Part shown: positions 21,058-27,889 of the stretch, one piece after another | How the letters are laid out: each line of letters begins with the position of its first letter | How positions within the stretch are numbered: position 1 is the first letter of the stretch | From: a virus | Direction: 5' to 3' (one strand) | IMG/VR virus record: IMGVR_UViG_3300025300_000061 | Coordinates: 1 to 30,274 of that record | DNA: 30,274 bases | Program-made: the position numbers and the translations under genes | Notes under the pieces: generated by a model | What the model was told of the DNA's origin: nothing | Seen by the model: the letters and a program-made list of their open reading frames with translations, nothing else | Databases searched by the model: none

Positions 21058-21343
21058 AACTGTTATATGTGTGGAGTGGATTGATTCAGCTTCCTATGAA
21101 GATGGCAAGTGGAAAACAGAGGAAGAGAAAAATGAGTTGGTTCCTATGCGAATTAAGTCGTGTGGTATATTAGTAAATGAAGATAAACTATACGTAACTT
21201 TAGCTGGATCAATTAATAATGCTGATAAAGAAACTGAAGCACAGTATGGAGAGTTGATTAGTATACCAAAGTTTGCTATTGTAAAACGGTGGAGTTTTCC
21301 ACGTAGCTTTTTAGACGGCACATGGCCGGGACCGGGGGTATAA
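21050..21343 (+). CDS. Hypothetical protein (97 aa)
   Basis: The ATG at 21050 follows GGGGTGA; an in-frame start at 20984 lacks a ribosome site. Strands alternate through CVEWIDSASYEDGKW, MRIKSCGILVNEDKLYVTLAGS and YGELISIPKFAIVKRW, giving a small beta-barrel impression. The last base of its stop is the first base of the primase-helicase start (TAATG), so the two are likely co-translated. Family unknown. Confidence 0.65.
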   Translation: MSETVICVEWIDSASYEDGKWKTEEEKNELVPMRIKSCGILVNEDKLYVTLAGSINNADKETEAQYGELISIPKFAIVKRWSFPRSFLDGTWPGPGV

Positions 21344-22968
21344 TGCAACAACAAAAATGGTTAGATCGTGGGCCTTGTCCTGAGTGTGGATCAAGTGATG
21401 CCAATGTAACACACTCAGCAGGATATTCTTATTGCTTTTCTTGTAAGACTAGGTTCGGATATAAGAATGAAAATATATTATCAATACCAAAGGTAAAGGT
21501 AAAACGTATGGCAACAACAGGTGAGTGGGGAGATATAACAGATCGTAATATCTCTATGGAAACTGCAAAGAAATTTAATACTAAAGTTAAACGATCCGGT
21601 AATATAATTACTCATCACTTATATCATTACTATAATGATAAGGGTGATCATATAGGTAATAAGATACGGCAGACTAAAGATAAAAAAATGTGGGTAGAAG
21701 GAGAGCTATCGAATGCTGTACTCTTTGGTCAGAATATATTTAATCAGAAGGCAAAGTATATAACTATTTGTGAAGGTGAAGTAGATGCTATGGCAGCTTA
21801 CGAACTTATGGGATCAAAGTGGCCTTCAGTTTCTATAAAAACCGGGGCGGCAGGGGCTTTAAGAGATTGTAAGGAAGCCTTTAATTATCTTGATAAGTAT
21901 GACAACATAATCATATCCTTTGATATGGATAAGCAGGGACAAGAGGCCGCTGAAAAGGTAGCCCAATTGTTTGCTCCTAATAAATGTAAGATTATGAAGA
22001 TGGAGCATAAGGATGCTAACGAATATCTAAAGATGAACCAAAGAGAATCATTCACCCAAGCATGGTGGAATGCTAAATCCTATACACCTGCTGGTATTAT
22101 TAATCTTAAAGATTTAGGTGATAAATTATTTGAGGAAGATTATTGTGAGACTTGTCTCTATCCTTGGCCTAAGATGAATGAGAAGACTTACGGAATGAGA
22201 ACCGGGGAATTAATTACGTTCTGTTCCGGGTCGGGAATGGGAAAATCGTCCATCATACGAGAACTTATGCACCACTTCTTACGTAACACAAAAGATAACA
22301 TAGGTATACTAGCTCTTGAGGAAAGCATTAAGAATACGGCGTGGAATATTATGTCAGTGGAAGCGAGTGCTCGTTTATATATTAAAGAAATAAGAGAAGG
22401 CTTTACACCTGAACAGTTAAAGAAATTCCAAGAAGAAACTATTAACTCTGGTAGGTTCTTTGCCTTCGATCACTTTGGATCAGTAGATAATGACGAGATA
22501 CTAGCAAGGGTTAGGTTTATGGCTCAAGCTCTTGATTGTAAATGGATTTGTTTGGATCACTTGAGTATACTTGTATCAGGTCAGGAAGATACAGATGAAC
22601 GTAAGTCCATCGACATACTAATGACTAAGCTAAGATCTCTGGTGGAACAGACAGGTGTATGCTTGTTACTTGTATCCCATCTACGTAGACCTGCTGGTGA
22701 TATAGGACATGAGGGTGGCAAAGAGGTGACACTTTCACACCTCAGAGGGTCAGCCAGCATCGGTCACTTGTCAGACGGGGTGATAGCTTTGGAAAGAAAT
22801 CAACAGGATGACGATCCTATTATATCTAATACTACAACAATACGTATCCTAAAGAATAGATATACTGGTGATACAGGTATAGCTACTCACCTATTCTATG
22901 ATAAAAATACTGGAAGAATGACAGAGATTGACAACCCCTTTACTGTAGGAGATAACAATGGGAACTAA
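21343..22968 (+). CDS. T7 gp4-like primase-helicase
   Basis: A 541-aa replicative enzyme. The zinc-binding primase domain has Cys 12, 15, 31 and 34, the same spacing as T7 gp4. The Toprim motif follows (ICEGEVDAMAAYEL, then ISFDMDKQGQEAA). The DnaB-type helicase domain has Walker A GSGMGKSS with Lys 301, acidic LALEES, CLDHLSILVSG and LLVSHLRRP. It would make primers and unwind DNA ahead of the polymerase encoded downstream. ATG 21343 is chosen for its GGGGGT site and TAATG overlap; an in-frame ATG at 21322 has no ribosome site. Confidence 0.93.
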   Translation: MQQQKWLDRGPCPECGSSDANVTHSAGYSYCFSCKTRFGYKNENILSIPKVKVKRMATTGEWGDITDRNISMETAKKFNTKVKRSGNIITHHLYHYYNDKGDHIGNKIRQTKDKKMWVEGELSNAVLFGQNIFNQKAKYITICEGEVDAMAAYELMGSKWPSVSIKTGAAGALRDCKEAFNYLDKYDNIIISFDMDKQGQEAAEKVAQLFAPNKCKIMKMEHKDANEYLKMNQRESFTQAWWNAKSYTPAGIINLKDLGDKLFEEDYCETCLYPWPKMNEKTYGMRTGELITFCSGSGMGKSSIIRELMHHFLRNTKDNIGILALEESIKNTAWNIMSVEASARLYIKEIREGFTPEQLKKFQEETINSGRFFAFDHFGSVDNDEILARVRFMAQALDCKWICLDHLSILVSGQEDTDERKSIDILMTKLRSLVEQTGVCLLLVSHLRRPAGDIGHEGGKEVTLSHLRGSASIGHLSDGVIALERNQQDDDPIISNTTTIRILKNRYTGDTGIATHLFYDKNTGRMTEIDNPFTVGDNNGN

Positions 22969-23428
22969 GAAATTTGATAGAGAATTATATAATGTATCGG
23001 ATACTCTTACAAAAGGGGTGATGGGTACATGGTTAGAAGAAGAAGGATATACATCTATAAATGATAAAGAAAATTATGGAGTAGATATATCTTGTGAGAA
23101 AAATAAAACTAAATATTATTTTGAAACAGAGGTGAAGTATGGTTGGAAAGATAAGTGGCCTGATACATGGAAAGAAGTTCGTATTCCCTATCGAAAGAAA
23201 AAGATTATAGATAAATGGATAAGGGAAGGAGCAGATGGATATTTAACTTTCGTAATATTTAGAAAGGATTGTAAACAGGCTTGGTTTATAGATGGTCATG
23301 TGGTAAACGTAAGCGAAGTTCGTTCTATTAATAATAGATATGTATCAGATGAAAAGTTCTATCACATTAATATAGACGATGCTACATTAAAGGATATGGA
23401 AAATGGATCTAGTATCAGTAACAACTGA
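22958..23428 (+). CDS. PD-(D/E)XK-like nuclease (putative)
   Basis: The 156-aa protein has NYGVDISCEKNKTKYYFETEVKYGW around residues 46-70, where D followed by E-x-K on the next strand fits a PD-(D/E)XK catalytic core. Strands and a helix (RKKKIIDKWI) follow, then YLTFVIFRKDCKQAWFI, as in restriction-like folds. Position between helicase and polymerase would suit a resolvase or recombination nuclease, but the family is not firmly recognised. AGGAGA precedes the ATG inside the helicase gene. Confidence 0.55.
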   Translation: MGTKKFDRELYNVSDTLTKGVMGTWLEEEGYTSINDKENYGVDISCEKNKTKYYFETEVKYGWKDKWPDTWKEVRIPYRKKKIIDKWIREGADGYLTFVIFRKDCKQAWFIDGHVVNVSEVRSINNRYVSDEKFYHINIDDATLKDMENGSSISNN

Positions 23429-23726
23429 GGCCAATAATCATCTATCAGATATTGTTAGCTCAGAGAATGCAATAGGTATAGAGCTTGGTGTTAAAGGTGG
23501 TGGTTGTGCTGGCTTTACATATCAATGGGATGTTTTGTTTGACATACCAGATCAACATGATATAATTCCACTTAAGAAAGGTAAGTTATATATTAAGAAA
23601 GATGCAGGGGTTCTAATGATAAATACAACTATAGACTTTTCAAAGGGTATTAATGGTAACTATATTGTATTTAAAAATCCTAATGCTACATCTCAATGTG
23701 GATGTGGAGAAAGTTTTGGGATATGA
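23403..23726 (+). CDS. A-type Fe-S carrier (HesB/IscA-like)
   Basis: At 107 aa this has normal IscA length, with the three ligand cysteines at residues 35 (GGGCAGF), 99 and 101 (CGCGESF), the same numbering as E. coli IscA. These proteins hand Fe-S clusters to apoproteins. Copies are known in marine phages, where they may supply host or phage Fe-S enzymes. The gene overlaps its neighbours on both sides. Possible local clients are the Cys-tailed nuclease downstream and the GP88-like protein. Confidence 0.85.
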   Translation: MDLVSVTTEANNHLSDIVSSENAIGIELGVKGGGCAGFTYQWDVLFDIPDQHDIIPLKKGKLYIKKDAGVLMINTTIDFSKGINGNYIVFKNPNATSQCGCGESFGI

Positions 23727-23929
23727 AATATAAAATGTGGGAACATATGTGTCCGGTGGAACATACTATATTGTATGTAGGAAAGGGAGAGGAGTGTAAC
23801 TGGTGTGGACAAGACGAGGAATATGAAAGTCGCAATCGTAGATATAGAAACAGATTCACTGCAACCAACACTGATCCATTGCATAGTAGCAAAGGATCTA
23901 CAGACATCACAAGTACTAGTGTGGGATAG
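23723..23929 (+). CDS. Small zinc-motif protein overlapping polymerase start
   Basis: ATGA overlap with the HesB-type stop. Residues 1-35 (KMWEHMCPVEHTILYVGKGEECNWCGQDEE) contain a Cys at residue 9 and a C-x2-C, likely a small zinc site; from memory similar short proteins end soon after CNWCG. Here the frame runs on another 33 residues inside the polymerase gene, a 107-base overlap, and that tail looks like unselected sequence. A lost stop codon is one explanation. Confidence 0.55.
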   Translation: MKYKMWEHMCPVEHTILYVGKGEECNWCGQDEEYESRNRRYRNRFTATNTDPLHSSKGSTDITSTSVG

Positions 23930-25460
23930 AAATAATCTAAATCAATTTAAAGATTGGTCTTTATCTATTGATAGATTTGTTATGCATAATGGTATCTCGT
24001 TTGATGCTCCAGTTTTAAATAGATTATTGAATACTAATATAAAACTTAATCAAGTTATTGATACTCTTATATTATCTCAGTTATTTAATCCTATTAGAGA
24101 AGGAGGTCATAGTTTATCTTCTTGGGGTGATAGATTAGGTCATCCTAAATGGGAGCAAGAAGACTTTGCAGTATATACAAAAGATATGTTAGAGTATTGT
24201 AAGAATGATGTTGAAGTTACAGAAAATTTATATAAAGAACTCAGTAAAGAAAGAAGAAACTTTTCTTCATACTCTATTAAACTGGAACATAAGATTAGAG
24301 CTATCATAGATCAACAAGAACGAAATGGTTTTACTTTAAACATGGAGAAAGCCATCGGACTTTTAGCTAGGTTATCTGATGAAGCTAATCGTTTAGAGAA
24401 TTGGGCCAAGAAAGAATTTGAACCAACAGTTGTTGAACTTAAAACTAAAACAAAATACATACCATTTAATATAGGTTCCCGACAACAGATAGCCAATAGA
24501 TTAGTAGAACGTGGCTGGAAACCTAAACGATTTACAGATAAAGGTAATGTGATTGTAAGTGAAGAGATTCTTGATAAAATTAATATGAAAGAAGCTGAAC
24601 AATTTTCTAGATTCTTTCTATTACAAAAGAGAATAGCCCAAATACAATCATGGATTAATAGTTACAACGATAGTACGGGTAGGGTACATGGCAGGGTGTT
24701 GACATTGAAAACTATCACTGGGCGTATGGCACATCATAGTCCTAACATTGCTCAGATACCAGCAGTACGTAGTCCCTTTGGTGCAGAGTGTAGAGATTGT
24801 TGGACTGTAGGTAATCCATACACACATACTCTAGTAGGTACAGATGCTTCTGGTTTAGAGTTAAGATGTCTTGCACATTTAATGAATGATAAGGACTATA
24901 CAAATGAAATATTAAATGGTGATGTACATACCGCTAATATGAAAATGGCTGGCTTAAGCAATAGAGATCAAGCAAAAACTTTCATCTATGCCTTTTGTTA
25001 TGGGGCAGGTGCAGAGAAAATTGGTAAGATTGTTGGAGGAGACAGACATAAGGGACAAGAGTTAATAGATAAATTCTTATCTAAACTTCCTGCCTTAAAG
25101 AGAGTACGTACTAAGGTACAGAAGGCAGCTGAAAGGGGGATGATCAAAGGAATTGATGGTCGTACCTTACGAGTACGTAGTCCTCATTCAAGTCTTAACA
25201 CTTTAATTCAAGGAGCAGGAGCAAGTATATGTAAAGAATGGTTAGTTAATATGACACAAAGAATATCCAGTAGTGGAGTAGATGCTAAGTTAGTAGCTTC
25301 TATTCATGATGAGTATCAATTTGAAGTAGCTAAAGGAGACATACAAAAGTTTGGAAGTATAACAAGAGAAGCAATTAAAGATACTGAACGTAAGTTAAAA
25401 TTCAATTGTCCTCTAGATAGTACATGGAAAGACGGGGAAACTTGGACCATGACACATTAG
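23823..25460 (+). CDS. Family A DNA polymerase, T7-like
   Basis: A 545-aa replicative polymerase, short compared with T7 gp5 (704 aa). The 3'-5' exonuclease is intact: DIETD, HNGISFDAPVL and YCKNDVE. Motif A is TDASGLELRCLAH with Asp 341. Motif B is KTFIYAFCYGAGAEKIG with Lys 385 and Tyr 389, the residue equivalent to T7 Tyr 526 and E. coli Phe 762. Motif C is IHDEYQFEV with Asp 496. The ATG at 23823 follows ACGAGGAAT; the GTG at 23805 is an extension without a better site. Confidence 0.94.
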   Translation: MKVAIVDIETDSLQPTLIHCIVAKDLQTSQVLVWDRNNLNQFKDWSLSIDRFVMHNGISFDAPVLNRLLNTNIKLNQVIDTLILSQLFNPIREGGHSLSSWGDRLGHPKWEQEDFAVYTKDMLEYCKNDVEVTENLYKELSKERRNFSSYSIKLEHKIRAIIDQQERNGFTLNMEKAIGLLARLSDEANRLENWAKKEFEPTVVELKTKTKYIPFNIGSRQQIANRLVERGWKPKRFTDKGNVIVSEEILDKINMKEAEQFSRFFLLQKRIAQIQSWINSYNDSTGRVHGRVLTLKTITGRMAHHSPNIAQIPAVRSPFGAECRDCWTVGNPYTHTLVGTDASGLELRCLAHLMNDKDYTNEILNGDVHTANMKMAGLSNRDQAKTFIYAFCYGAGAEKIGKIVGGDRHKGQELIDKFLSKLPALKRVRTKVQKAAERGMIKGIDGRTLRVRSPHSSLNTLIQGAGASICKEWLVNMTQRISSSGVDAKLVASIHDEYQFEVAKGDIQKFGSITREAIKDTERKLKFNCPLDSTWKDGETWTMTH

Positions 25461-25463
25461 GAC

Positions 25464-25492
25464 TTGACAGGTTATATAAAATATGAGAAACT
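25464..25492 (+). promoter_or_regulatory. Possible promoter before ssDNA-binding protein
   Basis: A perfect TTGACA (25464-25469) lies three bases past the polymerase stop, about 57 bases before the next ATG. No good -10 box is found at normal spacing. However, ATATGAGAAACT downstream aligns with ATGTGAGACAAT at the same distance from a TTGACA at 29957. Confidence 0.4.
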
Positions 25493-25525
25493 ACATTTTT
25501 AAACACAGCAAAAGGAGCTAAAAAT

Positions 25526-25999
25526 ATGTCAGTAATTTCAGGAAATGCTTATTGGGCAGCGATCACCAATCCAAATACTACCTTTGATCCCGATGGTACA
25601 TGGACTATTGATGTTTGTAATCTTAATAAGAAAAACTTGGATACTATTAAGAAGGACGGTCTAACTGTAAAGAATAAAGGTGATGATCGTGGAGATTTTA
25701 TTACTATTAAACGTAAGGTACGTCGTAAGGATGGCTCCCTAAATCGTGCTCCTGATCTTGTGGACGGTCAGAAAAGAACCATGACTCAGACTCTTATAGG
25801 TAATGGTTCTGAAGTTAATGTTCACTATACTACTTATGACTGGGAGTTTAAGGGTCGTGCTGGTGTTAGTGCTGATCTACGAGCAGTCCAAGTAGTTAAT
25901 TTGATTCCTTATAATACAGAAGCGGATGAGGCTTTTGATGTTGTTGATGGTGGTTTTACCAGTGGTGAAGGGGATGAAGACATTCCCTTTGCTTCTTAA
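25526..25999 (+). CDS. ssDNA-binding protein, T7 gp2.5-like
   Basis: The 157-aa protein lies directly after the polymerase. Its N-terminal part has strand-rich segments (NAYWAAITNPNTTF, then GTWTIDVCNLN). The C-terminus is acidic and ends GDEDIPFAS, the tip that recruits replication proteins in SSB families. It would coat single strands made by the helicase. AAAGGAG precedes the ATG. Length and tip fit phage SSBs; T7 gp2.5 itself is longer (232 aa). Confidence 0.82.
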   Translation: MSVISGNAYWAAITNPNTTFDPDGTWTIDVCNLNKKNLDTIKKDGLTVKNKGDDRGDFITIKRKVRRKDGSLNRAPDLVDGQKRTMTQTLIGNGSEVNVHYTTYDWEFKGRAGVSADLRAVQVVNLIPYNTEADEAFDVVDGGFTSGEGDEDIPFAS

Positions 26000-26015
26000 C
26001 TTCTAACTAGGAGAG

Positions 26016-26044
26016 GGGAGAGGTGAAAGCCTCTCCCTATTCTT
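26016..26044 (+). terminator. Terminator-like hairpin after ssb
   Basis: GGGAGAGG (26016-26023) pairs perfectly with CCTCTCCC (26030-26037) around TGAAAG, followed by TATTCTTA. Both it and the hairpin at 18038 are preceded by AACTAGG and end CCCTATT. A possible GTG start of the next gene (26023) lies inside the stem. Confidence 0.6.
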
Positions 26045-26046
26045 AT

Positions 26047-26910
26047 ATGAAAACTATAAATACATTAGTCGAAGATATATATAATCTATTCAATGCTAAA
26101 GATTCTTCTTTAAGTGAAGAAGAAATATTTGAATGCATTGATGAGTTCGGAGATAATATAAAAGAACATCTTAGGTCAGCTTTATATGATCCAGCTGATC
26201 AAGGTAGAAATAATTTAAGATTGTCTGCTATAGGTAGACCGGATAGACAGATATGGTATGATGTTAATTTAAAAACAAAGGATGATCCAATAACTTCTTC
26301 TACTCGTATTAAGTTTTTATATGGTCATCTATTGGAAGAGTTACTTATAGCATTTACAAAATTGTCTGGTCACAAAGTAACAGATGCACAAAAAGAATTA
26401 TATGTTGAAGGAGTAAAAGGACACCAAGACTGTGTGATAGATGGAGTTCTTGTAGATTGTAAGTCTACTTCTCCAAGAGGATTTGAAAAATTTGAGAAGG
26501 GAGACTTAGTTAAAGATGATCCCTTTGGTTATATAGCACAGATCTCAGCATATGCTGAAGGTAATAATGTAGATGAGGCAGCTTTCTTAGCTATTAATAA
26601 GCAAAGTGGGGAGATATGTTTAGCTCCTGTTCATTCTTTAGAAATGATTAATGCAAAGGATAGAGTTAAGTATTTAAAATCTATTGTTAAATCTAAAGTT
26701 ATGCCACCTAAATGTTTCAGTGATGTAAAAGATGGAGCCTCTGGAAATAAAAGATTAGGTACATCTTGTATATACTGTAACCATAAAAGAGAATGCTGGA
26801 AGGATGCCAACAATGGAAAGGGATTACGTGTATTCGATTATGCCAGAGGATACAGGTATCTAACTACAGTAGCCAAGCTGCCTGAAGTACCAGAGGTAGT
26901 TGATTGGTAG
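26047..26910 (+). CDS. RecB/Cas4-like PD-(D/E)XK nuclease
   Basis: The 287-aa product has a GHLLEELLIAF helix, then the active-site strands GHQDCVIDGVLVDCKSTS (Asp and D-x-K pattern). FGYIAQISAYAEG follows, the Gln-Tyr helix of RecB-type nucleases. Near the C-terminus CFSD, CIYCNHKREC give four cysteines, like the Fe-S cluster of Cas4/AddB proteins. It would process DNA ends. The start is ambiguous: ATG 26047 has no ribosome site, while GTG 26023 has one but lies inside the hairpin. The ATG is preferred because the extra eight residues merely translate the stem. Confidence 0.78.
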   Translation: MKTINTLVEDIYNLFNAKDSSLSEEEIFECIDEFGDNIKEHLRSALYDPADQGRNNLRLSAIGRPDRQIWYDVNLKTKDDPITSSTRIKFLYGHLLEELLIAFTKLSGHKVTDAQKELYVEGVKGHQDCVIDGVLVDCKSTSPRGFEKFEKGDLVKDDPFGYIAQISAYAEGNNVDEAAFLAINKQSGEICLAPVHSLEMINAKDRVKYLKSIVKSKVMPPKCFSDVKDGASGNKRLGTSCIYCNHKRECWKDANNGKGLRVFDYARGYRYLTTVAKLPEVPEVVDW

Positions 26911-27341
26911 ATCATCATTGGCTAAAGTTTGGTAGTCGTAAAAAGTTTAAGCCGAATGTAGATAAATTCGGATTTGTCTATGTAATTACTAATCGTCAAA
27001 CAGGTAAAGCATACATAGGATGTAAACAGTATATGGTTAAAGGTAAGTTTGGAGATAAACAATCTAACTGGAAAACATATACTGGTTCATCCAAATGGTT
27101 GAATGAAGATATAGATAAAATAGGAAAGAAAAAATTTAAGTTTGAAATCATAGCTGAATATAAAAATAGACGTAGCCTTAGATATTATGAACTATACTAT
27201 CAGATGAAGTATAATGTTCTAGCTACTACGCTAGAAGGAACAGATGAACCAGCTTACTATAATTCAAGAGTAGGTGGTAAGTTCTATCGTCCGGTTGAAA
27301 GTTATAAAGATCCAGAAAATGTACAAACCAAAGAAAAATGA
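26904..27341 (+). CDS. GIY-YIG nuclease-like protein
   Basis: Residues 23-39 carry the GIY-YIG signature as GFVYVITN and KAYIG. A Tyr/Lys-rich segment with YTGSSKWLNEDI and a helix (RRSLRYYELYYQMKYN) follow, as in small phage GIY-YIG endonucleases. It may be a free-standing homing nuclease or a repair enzyme; no intron is seen. The start is a TTG at 26904 overlapping the previous stop, with AGAGG upstream; the next ATG would remove the motif. Confidence 0.75.
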   Translation: MVDHHWLKFGSRKKFKPNVDKFGFVYVITNRQTGKAYIGCKQYMVKGKFGDKQSNWKTYTGSSKWLNEDIDKIGKKKFKFEIIAEYKNRRSLRYYELYYQMKYNVLATTLEGTDEPAYYNSRVGGKFYRPVESYKDPENVQTKEK

Positions 27342-27645
27342 AGATATATTTATCGATCCTATAGTTCAGTTTGAAAGAAAAGAACCTGAACGTAGATTAT
27401 ATTTGGCTATTATATTACAAGCTCTGTTAGATGCTACCAATAAAACAAATATAGTAGTAAAGGATAGAGCAAGAGCATGGTTCTTCTGTAGTGTCGGAGT
27501 AACGTGTGAAAATTTTGAGTTTATATGTGACAATGCTAATGTAGATACAAATTCTGTAAGAGGATTTGCTTACGAAGTTATTAATAAAAAACAGGAATCA
27601 AATTTTAGATATAGAATTTATCAGATATTATCTGATAACAAATAG
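27319..27645 (+). CDS. Conserved-type phage protein (108 aa)
   Basis: The ATG at 27319 is preferred to an in-frame start at 27274 that would lie deeper in the previous gene; no strong ribosome site supports either. The product has a helix (RRLYLAIILQALLDATN) and RARAWFFCSVGVTCENFEFICDNANVDTNSVR. The order helix, RARAWF, then F-x-x-xCD resembles a phage family seen elsewhere, whose role is not known to me. Confidence 0.65.
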   Translation: MYKPKKNEDIFIDPIVQFERKEPERRLYLAIILQALLDATNKTNIVVKDRARAWFFCSVGVTCENFEFICDNANVDTNSVRGFAYEVINKKQESNFRYRIYQILSDNK

Positions 27646-27655
27646 GAGCATTTGA

Positions 27656-27889
27656 ATGTCAGCTACCAAATACCAAATAGGGGGTAATCATTATAGTAGT
27701 TTAAAAATACAACCGACAGAATATATCATAGCTAATAATCTTAGCTGGTGTGAAGGTAATGCAGTAAAGTATATTACTAGACATCGTATAAAGGGTGAAG
27801 GTAAAGATGATTTATTAAAAGCTAAACATTATATTGACTTATGTATTGAATTTGAATATGGGGAGAATAGTGATGGGACTACCGACTGA
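27656..27889 (+). CDS. DUF3310 protein (T7 gp1.7-like region)
   Basis: The 77-aa protein matches DUF3310: YQIGGNHYSSLKIQPTEYII, then WCEGNAVKYITRHRIKG and DLLKAKHYIDLCIEF. This domain is also found at the end of T7 gp1.7, a nucleotide kinase. Its position immediately before ribonucleotide reductase fits nucleotide metabolism. AGGAG precedes the ATG, and the end overlaps the next gene by 17 bases. Confidence 0.82.
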   Translation: MSATKYQIGGNHYSSLKIQPTEYIIANNLSWCEGNAVKYITRHRIKGEGKDDLLKAKHYIDLCIEFEYGENSDGTTD

